From an uncultured Acidobacteriia bacterium (GTDB lineage Bacteria; Acidobacteriota; Terriglobia; Bryobacterales; Bryobacteraceae), in assembly GCA_903909435.1 (NCBI GenBank), contig CAIVVT010000001.1:1-64000 (forward strand): a DNA stretch of 64,000 nucleotides, written 5' to 3'. The notes beneath the pieces were generated by a model that worked only from the letters and a program-made list of their open reading frames with translations, had not been told where the DNA came from and searched no databases. Every line of letters begins with the position of its first letter. The stretch's first letter is position 1. This document shows, piece after piece, positions 55,393 through 63,488 of the stretch. The translations under genes and the position numbers were made by a program.

Positions 55393-56042
55393 GGATCCGA
55401 ACTCCTTTGCGACACACTGCTGAAATCTCTATTGTGGATATTCGAGCCTGAAATCTTTCTTTCTCTTGTGGCTAAAACTTGTTCTTTTGGCCCAAGAATC
55501 ATTTCAGACAGGGATAGTTTTAACAGACTATAGCGAAACCAGTAGATCCGCAACTCAAATCTGCGACTCACCGTATTTTTAATCAGCGTGAACAGCGAGA
55601 GTGGCCGGGAGTCTCCCATGACAGCGCCAGGCGTTTAATTCTGCGGCAAGTTAGTAGGCCAAACGCTGGCCGGTATCAGTTTCTGCTATACGTTGAACTC
55701 AGCTGCACATCTGCTGAGCAGACTCTTTAATTACCAGGTGCCAGGATCGGAAGAATGACGCAAGCACCGGGGATCGAGAAACCCGCACCAAACAGGACGG
55801 CTCCTCGCAGCCGTGGAAAGCGCTCTCCAGCCTGCTCTACAGGCATCCCCGCCCGGGAACGGCGCGCTATAGAATGGGTAGCGGCATCGTTCGGGTGACA
55901 AGCGGGGACTTCAGGCATTTCAAACGAACCCTGGAGCAACGGGCGAATAGTGCGCCGGGCGAGGCAAGAAAGGTCCGTCACTCAACAGATTCAGGATTTC
56001 GGCGCCTGCCGATTCCCGAACTTGTCGCCGCGAGTACCCGCA
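55393..56042. other. 650-bp intergenic gap, no gene seen
   Basis: A relatively A/T-rich region between two divergent secreted-protein genes. It probably carries both promoters. Only weak open frames appear (for example 55727-55981 minus), none with family similarity or a convincing ribosome site. Confidence 0.5.
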
Positions 56043-57056
56043 ATGAACCAAACACGTAATTCTTCAACCTTCCGAATCAGCTCACTTGTTCTGACCTTCG
56101 GCTGTGGGCTTTTGCTAAACGTCTGCGCCTGCGCGCAGAGCACGCCGATGGCGCCTGCCGATCTCCCCGGGCGAGGACTGGCGCAGCACCAGTTCTTCTA
56201 TGCCGGCGAGCAAAAGCAGCACCAGATGTTCGTCATCAAACACGGGCGCGTGGCATGGTCCTACGTGGATGCAAACAGCAAGGGCGAGATCAGCGACGCA
56301 GTAATGCTGTCGAACGGCAACATCCTGTTCGCGCATCAGTACGGTGTGACGCTGATCAACCCGGACAAGAAGGTGCTGTGGAACCTCGACGCTCCGCAGG
56401 GGACGGAGATCCATACGGCCCAGCCCATCGGCAAGGAGCGCGTGCTGTATCTGCAAAACGGCGACCCGGCGCTGTTGCGCGTGGTCAACATCGGGACCGG
56501 TAAGACCGAACTCGAATTCAAACTGCCCGTCGGCGAACCCAAGAGCGTGCACGGTCATTTCCGGCACGCGCGACTAACCGCGGCCGGGACGATTCTCGTC
56601 GCCCACATGGACATGAAGAAGGTCGCGGAGTACGACACGAAGGGCAAAGAAGTCTGGTCCTACGCCGTGGAGAGCCCCTGGTCGGCCGAGCGGCTGGCCA
56701 ACGGAAACACGCTGATTGCGACCAACAAGAAACTCGTTCTGGAGGTCGATCCCAAAGGTACGGTGGTCTGGCAGCTCAAGGCCGAGGACCTGCCGGAATA
56801 CCAGATCCAGGGCTTCCAGATTGCCACGCGCCTGCCCAGCGGGAACACGCTGGTCAATAACTGGGTGAACCAGTGGAGCACGACGGTGGACAAGCACAAC
56901 CCGCCGGTGCAGGCTCTGGAGGTCACTCCGGACAAAACGCTGGTGTGGGTGCTGCGCTCCTGGGACGATCCCGCGGACCTGGGTCCGGCCACGACGATCC
57001 AGTTGCTCGACCGGCCCATAGCGGCCGAGGACGTTCACTTCGGCGAGATTCGCTAG
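56043..57056 (+). CDS. Exported beta-propeller (PQQ-like/NHL-type) protein
   Basis: A 337-residue protein with a signal peptide ending near VCACAQS, possibly lipidated at a cysteine (LLNVCACAQ). Blades contain HGRVAWSYVDAN, DKKVLWNLDAP, GKEVWSYAVES, KGTVVWQLKAEDL and DKTLVWVLRSW, typical of a six- to seven-bladed propeller. The start at 56043 gives the signal. It converges with the lactonase gene, with which it shares a 4-bp overlap. Confidence 0.8.
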   Translation: MNQTRNSSTFRISSLVLTFGCGLLLNVCACAQSTPMAPADLPGRGLAQHQFFYAGEQKQHQMFVIKHGRVAWSYVDANSKGEISDAVMLSNGNILFAHQYGVTLINPDKKVLWNLDAPQGTEIHTAQPIGKERVLYLQNGDPALLRVVNIGTGKTELEFKLPVGEPKSVHGHFRHARLTAAGTILVAHMDMKKVAEYDTKGKEVWSYAVESPWSAERLANGNTLIATNKKLVLEVDPKGTVVWQLKAEDLPEYQIQGFQIATRLPSGNTLVNNWVNQWSTTVDKHNPPVQALEVTPDKTLVWVLRSWDDPADLGPATTIQLLDRPIAAEDVHFGEIR

Positions 57057-58288
57057 GCGGGCCGGAAGACGATGCACGACGGCGTGCCGACAGGCGTGTA
57101 GGCGCCCGTGAACGTCAACTCGCCCGTAGTCTTGTTCACTCTGAAGGTGGTGATGGCGTCCGCGCGCTGATTGCAGGAAAACAGGAAACCGCCCGTGGGA
57201 TCGAAGTTGAAACTGCGCGGGTAATCGCCCCGGGTCCAGACTTCGCCGGCGAACTTCAACCTGCCCTCCGCACCAATTGAAAACCAGGCGATGCTGTCGT
57301 GCATGCGGTTGGCGGCATAGACGAAGCGGCCGTCGGGCGAGACCATCACCTCCGACGTAAAGTTCGAGCCGCTGAACCCGGGAGGCAGGCTCGATAGCGT
57401 CTGCTTTGCCGCAAAAACGCCCTTGTTCGCGTCGTAGTCGAACGCGATCAGCGTCGAGCCCTCCTCCTGTAGTGAGTACACCCAGCGCCCGTTGGGATGG
57501 AACGAGAAGTGGCGCGGTCCGTCGCCCGCAGGCACGGAAACGCCCGAGGGATCGTTATCGGCGAGCGACCCGTGAGCGGCGTCGTAGCGCCAGACGTGAA
57601 TCCGGTCCGCGCCCAGATCGGCGCCGATCACGAATCGCCCGGAAGGGTCGGCCTGGATCATGTGGCCGTGCGTGCGGTCGTGGCCGCTGATGGCGAAGCT
57701 GCCGCCGGGCGCGCTGGTGGACTTCGTGGGACCGACCGGCCCGCTCAGGCGCTTCACGTCGCTGGCCGGGCCCAGACCGCCGCCCGCGAGCACCGGCAGA
57801 ACGGCAAACGTGCCTCCGTGATAATTGGCCGCAAAGACATGCTTGCCGGACGGGTGCACGCTGACGTAACAGGGCCCCGCGCCCTTCGAACTGACCGTGT
57901 TGAGCAGAGTCAGGTGGCCGCTCCCGGGGTCCACCTTGTAGGCGCTCACCGAACCGGACGCCTCGCCCTCAAACGTGGCGGTCTCGTTGGCCGAGTAAAC
58001 ATGCGTCCAGTCCGCGTCGGGTGCGAGGTGCGAAGGGTTCAATCCGCTGGCGACGACCTCGTGCGGCGTCAACGCGCCGGTCGCCGGATTGAGTTCAAAG
58101 ACGTGGATTCCGCTGCCGTAGCCCTTGCTGCCCTCCGGCCCCTGCGGCGAACTATAGGTGCCGACGTAGGCCAGCACCGGACGTCCGCCACTCGCCCGGG
58201 CGAGTCCCGGCACAGCCGCAGACGCCAGCGCGGCGCGCTGCAGGAACTCGCGGCGCGAACGCCCGCCCAAGCTCGATTCTGGTCGCAT
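57053..58288 (-). CDS. Lactonase-family beta-propeller (6-phosphogluconolactonase type), Tat-exported
   Basis: The 411-residue protein begins with a Tat signal (GRSRREFLQRAALASAAVPG), unlike cytosolic Pgl enzymes. The body is a seven-bladed propeller of the lactonase/muconate cycloisomerase family: LAYVGTYSS, GIHVFELNPATGALT, HVFAANYHGGTFAV, GDGPRHFSFHPNG and GDYPRSFNFDPTG. The ATG at 58288 has AGGAGG 6 bp upstream. Export suggests a periplasmic sugar-lactone substrate rather than the pentose phosphate pathway. Confidence 0.9.
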   Translation of the reverse strand: MRPESSLGGRSRREFLQRAALASAAVPGLARASGGRPVLAYVGTYSSPQGPEGSKGYGSGIHVFELNPATGALTPHEVVASGLNPSHLAPDADWTHVYSANETATFEGEASGSVSAYKVDPGSGHLTLLNTVSSKGAGPCYVSVHPSGKHVFAANYHGGTFAVLPVLAGGGLGPASDVKRLSGPVGPTKSTSAPGGSFAISGHDRTHGHMIQADPSGRFVIGADLGADRIHVWRYDAAHGSLADNDPSGVSVPAGDGPRHFSFHPNGRWVYSLQEEGSTLIAFDYDANKGVFAAKQTLSSLPPGFSGSNFTSEVMVSPDGRFVYAANRMHDSIAWFSIGAEGRLKFAGEVWTRGDYPRSFNFDPTGGFLFSCNQRADAITTFRVNKTTGELTFTGAYTPVGTPSCIVFRPA

Positions 58289-58428
58289 CCCGGTCCTCCT
58301 GGCTACGCACTTGCCGAAGCTTCCCGCGGAAGCCGGCAAAGGCCAGCGTATGCCCCGCGCGAGCCGCATGGCAAGCGAGTCCGGGAATGGGCGGGACGGG
58401 CCAAGCGGTACCATGGTCGAATCCGCGC

Positions 58429-60720
58429 ATGCGCATGCACACTCGACTCCGCATCCTGCTGACCGGCGCGGTTCAGGGAACCGGCTTTCGCCCCTTTGTT
58501 TACCGGCTCGCGCACGACCTGAGCCTGAGCGGGTTCGTGCGCAATACCGCCAGCGGGCTGCACGTCGAAGTGGAAGGCGCGCCGGACCAACTGCGCGAGT
58601 TTCAAGCCCGCCTGGAGTGCGAGCGGCCGCCCGCTTCACTGGTCCTGAGCAGCGAGTCGTCGTGGCTCGAAGCGCAGGGTGCGGGGCGCTTTGAGATTCT
58701 CGAAAGCGAGCAATCCGGCACGCTGGAGGCCGCGGTACTCCCGGACCTGGCCACCTGCCCGCAATGTCTGGCCGAAATTCTCGACCCAGCCGAACGCCGC
58801 TTCGGTTACCCCTTCACGAACTGCACGCGCTGCGGCCCGCGCTTCACCATCGTGGTCGATTTGCCCTACGACCGGCCGCGCACGGTGATGCAGCGCTTCC
58901 AACTCTGCGACGCCTGCCGGAGCGAGTACGACAACCCGGCCGACCGCCGCTTCCACGCCCAACCGATCGCCTGTCCGGTCTGCGGGCCGAGGTTGTCGGT
59001 CTCGGTCGAAGCGGCGGCGGAGGCGCTGCGAAACGGCGCGATCGTCGCGTTGAAGGGCATCGGCGGCTATCAATTGCTGTGCGACGCCTGCAGCGAACCC
59101 GCGGTGCTGCGTCTGCGCGAAAAGAAGGCCCGCGAGTGGAAACCGCTGGCTGTGATGATGCCCTCGTTCGAGGCGCTGACGCACTACGCTGACGCCAACC
59201 CCGGCGAGCGCCGTTTGCTGGAATCCAGCGCCGCTCCCATCGTGCTGCTGCGCGCCGCTGTGTCCGATGGCGATCAGCCGCTCGCCCATGCGGTCACGCA
59301 AGGCAGCCCGTGGCTCGGGGCGATGCTGCCCTACTCGCCACTGCACCATTTACTGATGCGGGAATTCGGCGCACCGCTGGTCGCCACCAGCGGCAATCTC
59401 AGCGACGAGCCCATGGCCATCACCGTCGGGGAAGCGCACGAGCGCCTGGCGCAAACCGCCGACCTGTTTGTGGACCACGACCGGCCCATCGCGCGGCCCT
59501 GTGACGACTCGGTGACGCGCATCGTGCTGGGTCGCGAGTCGCTGCTCCGGCGCGCTCGCGGCTACGCACCGCTGCCCGTGCCGGTGCGCCACGCACTGCC
59601 CCGAATTCTGGCCACGGGCGGGCACATGAAGAGCACCGTCGCACTCGCGCTGGGCCGGCAGATCGTCGTCAGCCAGCACATCGGCGACCTCGAAACGCCC
59701 CAGGCCCGCGAGTGCTTCGAACGCGTCGTGGCCGACCTGTGCCGCCTCTATCGCTTCACCCCCGACCTGATCGCGTGCGACCTGCATCCCGATTACTGGT
59801 CCACCCGCTGGGCCAACGCGCAGGGCAAGCCGGTCGTCGCGATCCAGCATCACGAGGCTCATGCGGCGTCCTGCGCGGCCGAGAACGACGTCGAGGGCCC
59901 GTTCCTGGCAGTCAGCTGGGACGGTACCGGCTACGGTCACGACGGCACCATCTGGGGCGGCGAGATCTTCCTGTTCCCGACGGAGCAGCGACCGTCGAGT
60001 CGGAGCCGCGACCGTGAAGGAGCGGTAATTGTTGCAGGGCTCGAAACAACCGCTCCCTCACGGTCGCGGCTCCGTTCCGAAGCCTATTCGATTCAGCGTG
60101 TAGCGTCCCTGCGCCCATTCCTGCTGCCGGGAGGCGAGGCGGCGGTGAAGGACACGTGGCGCTGCGCGGCCAGCCTGCTGATCGATGCCGGGGTTCCCGT
60201 GGAAGGCAAACCGGCCACCGTGGCGGCGCTGATCCGGAAGCGCATCCGCTGCGTCCCGACTTCCAGCATGGGGCGTCTGTTCGACGCCGTGGCCGCCATC
60301 ACGGGGGTCTGCGAACGAAACCGTTACGAGGGTGAGTCGGGGTTGCGCCTCGAAGCCCTGGCGATGGCACACGGTCCGGCCGAGCCCTACGCGCTGCCGT
60401 GCGCCGGGTTGGAAGCCGACTGGCGACCGATGATCCAGGAGTTGGCAAGCGGTACAGCAGCGGGAGAGAGCGCCGCACGGATGAGCGCCCGTTTCCACGA
60501 GACGCTAGCCGCCTGGGTGGTCGCAGTGGCGCTGCGAACGGGCGTGCGCCGGGTGGTCTTGAGCGGCGGGTGCTTCCAAAACGCCTGGCTGACGGGGCGG
60601 TGCTCTGCGCGACTGGAAGCGGCGGGATTGTCTGCCTTTGTGCACCAGCGGGTCCCGGCAAACGATGGCGGCCTCAGCCTGGGCCAGGCCGTCCTGGCCG
60701 CGCGGACGTTTGACCGGTAG
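58429..60720 (+). CDS. hypF: Carbamoyltransferase HypF, interrupted in frame by a palindromic repeat
   Basis: A 763-residue protein that makes the cyanide ligand of [NiFe]-hydrogenase from carbamoyl phosphate. Domains in order are acylphosphatase (TGAVQGTGFRPFVYRLAH), two zinc-finger motifs (CPQCLAEI, CTRCGPRF and CDACRSEY, CPVCGPR), a YrdC-like domain (GAIVALKGIGGYQLLCDA) and a Kae1-like domain (QHHEAHAASCA, DGTGYGHDGTIWGGEI). An insertion of about 25 codons (525-549, SRSRDREGAV...SRSRLRSEA) lies in a Kae1-domain loop after GGEIFLF and coincides with a family A repeat. No other hyp gene or hydrogenase is in the window. Start candidates are 58429 and 58435. Confidence 0.95.
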   Translation: MRMHTRLRILLTGAVQGTGFRPFVYRLAHDLSLSGFVRNTASGLHVEVEGAPDQLREFQARLECERPPASLVLSSESSWLEAQGAGRFEILESEQSGTLEAAVLPDLATCPQCLAEILDPAERRFGYPFTNCTRCGPRFTIVVDLPYDRPRTVMQRFQLCDACRSEYDNPADRRFHAQPIACPVCGPRLSVSVEAAAEALRNGAIVALKGIGGYQLLCDACSEPAVLRLREKKAREWKPLAVMMPSFEALTHYADANPGERRLLESSAAPIVLLRAAVSDGDQPLAHAVTQGSPWLGAMLPYSPLHHLLMREFGAPLVATSGNLSDEPMAITVGEAHERLAQTADLFVDHDRPIARPCDDSVTRIVLGRESLLRRARGYAPLPVPVRHALPRILATGGHMKSTVALALGRQIVVSQHIGDLETPQARECFERVVADLCRLYRFTPDLIACDLHPDYWSTRWANAQGKPVVAIQHHEAHAASCAAENDVEGPFLAVSWDGTGYGHDGTIWGGEIFLFPTEQRPSSRSRDREGAVIVAGLETTAPSRSRLRSEAYSIQRVASLRPFLLPGGEAAVKDTWRCAASLLIDAGVPVEGKPATVAALIRKRIRCVPTSSMGRLFDAVAAITGVCERNRYEGESGLRLEALAMAHGPAEPYALPCAGLEADWRPMIQELASGTAAGESAARMSARFHETLAAWVVAVALRTGVRRVVLSGGCFQNAWLTGRCSARLEAAGLSAFVHQRVPANDGGLSLGQAVLAARTFDR
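60001..60074. repeat. Palindromic repeat, family A, copy 4, inside hypF
   Basis: Arms 60001-60026 and 60049-60074 (26 bp, one mismatch) with a 22-base loop. The arm core is CGGAGCCGCGACCGTGA. It is read through in the hypF frame without a stop. The other three copies are intergenic. Confidence 0.92.
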
Positions 60721-60801
60721 GTCCGATTCGTGGTGCTTGGAGGGACTGGCGCTCCAGGGCCGCGCGGGCTCTCCCGAGTCCGCACTAGCCGGTCTCCGGA
60801 G

Positions 60802-60825
60802 CGGGCTCTGGAGAGCCGCCCCACA
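60802..60825. repeat. Family B repeat at the clpS 3' end
   Basis: GCGGGCTCTGGAGAGCCGCC followed by CCAC, 7 bp beyond the clpS stop. It contains the GGCTCT-GG-AGAGCC hairpin, and could act as part of a transcription end for clpS or hypF. Confidence 0.7.
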
Positions 60826-60831
60826 CAATGC

Positions 60832-61152
60832 TTACTGGGCCGGTTCGACGATGGCGCTCATGGACCCCTTGCAGCGCGGCAGGCGCCAGTCGGCGCCGAA
60901 CCCGTGGATCTGGTCGCGCGCGAACTCAGCCGCCTCCCGGTCGCACGTCATGACGATGGTACGGCCCGCCATATCCACCTCGACGGCGTTGCGGTACGCT
61001 TCGTCGGCGGACTTGAGAAACAGCTTCATCAGCATCTCGATGACGTAGTCGTATGTGTGGTCGTCGTCGTTGAGCAGGACGACGTTCCACATCGGCGGCG
61101 TTTGTTGCTGTTCGCGCACTTCCTGGATGGGAGCGGGCGCCTGGTAAGCCAT
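60832..61152 (-). CDS. clpS: ATP-dependent Clp protease adaptor ClpS
   Basis: Delivers N-degron substrates to ClpAP. Length 106 residues. Conserved motifs are MWNVVLLNDDDHTYDYVIEM (the binding pocket region) and ADEAYRNAVEVDMAGRTIV. No clpA is adjacent. It is convergent with hypF. Confidence 0.93.
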   Translation of the reverse strand: MAYQAPAPIQEVREQQQTPPMWNVVLLNDDDHTYDYVIEMLMKLFLKSADEAYRNAVEVDMAGRTIVMTCDREAAEFARDQIHGFGADWRLPRCKGSMSAIVEPAQ

Positions 61153-61315
61153 ATTTGAACTACCTAGTCTCTCATCTCAGGGCTCTCAACGGGCGGGCGA
61201 TTTGCCCATAGCCGAAACTTGTCCGGTGGCGCTCCCCGCTTCCTCACGCGCTGCGAGCGTCCCGCAGGTTGCTTTCGCCATGGCAGCCCTATACAGCGGG
61301 TGTATCCTAGATGAA

Positions 61316-61668
61316 GGGGGCGTAACGGCTTCGACGGGATGGAATTGGTGTGATGAGGCGTGTCGGGTTCCAGGCTCCCGTAAAACGACTGGATCAACAC
61401 AACTGCCAATAATCAGCAGTTCGCATACGCTGCCTAATTAAATAGGTAGCCGCCGCCGGTCGAGTGCCTGCGCTTGATCGATACGGCGTCTTCTCACAGG
61501 ATCGATCTGAAGTCTCCGCCCGGGGCGTAGGATCTAAAACCAATCAGGCTGGACTCCGTTATCCTTGCCGGTTCCGAGGACGGAGTTGAGATTGTGAACT
61601 GGATACACACGTAGTCTTGTCATTTCAAGCCATTTCGGACGCGGGTTCAACTCCCGCCGCCTCCACCA
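61316..61668 (+). ncRNA. ssrA: tmRNA (SsrA RNA)
   Basis: The RNA that rescues stalled ribosomes and tags incomplete proteins. The 5' end GGGGGCGTAACGGCTTCGAC and the 3' TGGTTCAACTCCCGCCGCCT-like T-arm region (GCGGGTTCAACTCCCGC at 61641-61657), ending in an encoded CCA at 61666-61668, are diagnostic. The tag frame reads ...NTTANNQQFAYAA then TAA (stop at 61435-61437), with the usual hydrophobic AA end. The resume codon is less certain. It lies between clpS and a GIY-YIG gene. The 3' end is a common integration site. Confidence 0.93.
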
Positions 61669-61717
61669 GCCTTCGCCAAGGCTTCGGCCTGCAAGCCGGA
61701 GACTCGACGAAGGCTGG
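61666..61717. repeat. Stem-loop starting at the tmRNA CCA end
   Basis: CCAGCCTTCG (61666-61675) pairs with CGAAGGCTGG (61708-61717), with an inner GGCTT...AAGCC stem. The first arm begins at the encoded CCA of the tmRNA. It could be a processing or terminator hairpin, or the edge of an inserted element; the following AGCTCGCGCAGCGAGC-type short stem (about 61729-61744) fits the latter. Confidence 0.6.
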
Positions 61718-61849
61718 TGCCCGCCATAGCTCGCGCAGCGAGCGACGGAGGGCTGTAGGTCCCCGGACCCGCACCTTCGTTGACGGTACATTCCAGGAAC
61801 AGTAAAACCAGTCGCCAGAGGGCTCTCTGCCAATTCCGGGGATCGCGCA

Positions 61850-62098
61850 GTGCACTCTGTCTACCTCCTCCAAAGCCAGACGCACCCGGATCAGCGCTAC
61901 GTCGGTCTGACCGGCGATCTGAAAGCCCGGCTCGCCAAACACAATGCAGGCCCCGTCCCGCACACTTCCAAATTCACCCCGTGGGGACTCCGATCCTACG
62001 TTGCTTTCAGCACACACGAGCAGGTGGCGCAATTCGAGCAATCCCTGAAGTCAGGTTCTGGACGAGCGTTCGGGAACCGTCACCTCTCGCCGGCGTAA
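61850..62098 (+). CDS. GIY-YIG nuclease-domain protein
   Basis: An 82-residue single-domain protein: VYLLQSQTHPDQRYVGLTGD is the GIY-YIG motif (VYLL and YVGLT), followed by LKARLAKHNAGPVPHTSKF and FEQSLKSGSGRAF, as in the UPF0213/YhbQ-like group. A GTG start is used. Small GIY-YIG genes next to tmRNA or tRNA ends are often linked to mobile or palindromic elements. Confidence 0.85.
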   Translation: MHSVYLLQSQTHPDQRYVGLTGDLKARLAKHNAGPVPHTSKFTPWGLRSYVAFSTHEQVAQFEQSLKSGSGRAFGNRHLSPA

Positions 62099-62275
62099 CC
62101 CGCCGGGGCTCGGCCGGCGCGAAAGCGAACCCACACTCCAGCACACTCCAGTTGCTTGCCAGGAACGCGCCAACGGCCCGTCGCGGCCAAGTCAATCTGA
62201 ATTCGGGCGCACAGCGCTCCCTCATGCCGTGAGCCCGACTGGTTTTGCCCCGGCGATTGTGGCAGGGTAAGGGAG

Positions 62276-63442
62276 ATGTCACGCTTCACGCGCAGATCGG
62301 TGCTCGCCGGCGCGGGTGCGCTGGCCGGTTCCGTGTTGCTGCGGAGGACGCTGCTGGGCGCCGCGGCGCCTGCCGCTTCCGTGGCCGTCGCGGGCTGCCG
62401 GTCGTATGGCCCCGAATTGGTGCCCACGCTCGACCGGATGTTCGACCAGCTCGGCGGGCTCGGACGGATCGTCAAGGGCAAGACCGTGGCGATGAAGGTG
62501 AACCTGACGGGCCTGGCCAGCGACCGCCTGGGCAGCCTGCCGAACGGGCTGTCGCATTGGACCCACTCGAACGTGATCGGCGCGGTGGTGCACCTGATGG
62601 GGCGGGCGGGCGCTCGCCGAATTCGCATCCTGGAAGCCCCCTGGAAGAGCGCCGAGCCGCTTGAGGAGTTCATGCTGCAGGCGGGCTGGGAGCCGCTGGA
62701 TCTACTCAACGCCGCCCCGCTGGTCGAGTTTGAAAACACGAACTACCTCGGCGCTGGAAAAGAGTACGCCCGCTTGGCCACGCCCCGCGGAGGCCACGTC
62801 TTTCGCGCCTTCGATCTCAACCACTCGTACCGCGATTGCGACGTGTTCGTCTCTCTCGCCAAGCTGAAGGAACACGCCACCGCCGGGGTGACCCTCTCCA
62901 TGAAGAACTGCTTCGGGATTACGCCGTGCACGATTTATGGTGACAACGCCGGACTCGACGAGCCGGGCCTGGTACCTTTGGGCGGGCGCGGCATCCTGCA
63001 CAGCGGCGAGCGCCAGCCATCCAGGAGCGCGCCTTCGGAAAACGATCCCGGCTCGCCGCGCGATCCCGGCTACCGCGTGCCTGCCATCGTGGCCGACCTG
63101 GTGGCGGCCCGGCCGATCGATCTCGCGATCATCGACGGGATTCGGACCCAGACCAAGGGCGAGACGCCGGGCGTCGAGGGCGCGGTCGCCGTTGCACCGG
63201 GCGTGTTGATAGCCGGGACCAACTGCGTCTCGACCGATGCCGTGGGAGCCGCCGTGATGGGCTTCGACCCGCTGGCCGACCGCGGCAAGGCGCCGTTCGA
63301 GCAGTGCGACAGCACGCTGCGGCTGGCCGAAGAACTCGGCGTGGGCAGCCACGATCTGGCGCGGATCGAAGTCCTCGGCGTGCCGATTGCCCGCGTGCGC
63401 TTCGATTTCCGAAAAGCCGTGCGCGCCGCCAATCCGGCCTGA
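62276..63442 (+). CDS. DUF362 protein, Tat-exported
   Basis: A 388-residue protein with a Tat signal (RFTRRSVLAGAGALAGSVL) and the DUF362 core: KTVAMKVNLTG, HWTHSNVIGAVVHLM, DCDVFVSLAKLKEHATAGVT and SMKNCFGITP. The C-terminal region APGVLIAGTNCVSTDAVGAA matches the family. DUF362 members are probably iron-sulfur or redox proteins; the function is not established. It precedes an enolase-superfamily gene by 46 bp in the same direction. Confidence 0.88.
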   Translation: MSRFTRRSVLAGAGALAGSVLLRRTLLGAAAPAASVAVAGCRSYGPELVPTLDRMFDQLGGLGRIVKGKTVAMKVNLTGLASDRLGSLPNGLSHWTHSNVIGAVVHLMGRAGARRIRILEAPWKSAEPLEEFMLQAGWEPLDLLNAAPLVEFENTNYLGAGKEYARLATPRGGHVFRAFDLNHSYRDCDVFVSLAKLKEHATAGVTLSMKNCFGITPCTIYGDNAGLDEPGLVPLGGRGILHSGERQPSRSAPSENDPGSPRDPGYRVPAIVADLVAARPIDLAIIDGIRTQTKGETPGVEGAVAVAPGVLIAGTNCVSTDAVGAAVMGFDPLADRGKAPFEQCDSTLRLAEELGVGSHDLARIEVLGVPIARVRFDFRKAVRAANPA

Positions 63443-63488
63443 TATAGTAGGCGCCGCCGTGCTGCCGGCACGCGCGCACGAGGGACCC

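Noticed and set aside
61321-61668. Possible tRNA gene, from the GGGTTCAACTCCC T-arm
   Set aside because: The T-arm and CCA belong to tmRNA; the 5' tmRNA signature is 340 bp upstream.
61534-61833. 99-codon minus-strand frame across the tmRNA 3' end with the phrase RRRELNPRPK
   Set aside because: A well-known artefact from translating tRNA/tmRNA T-arms in antisense.
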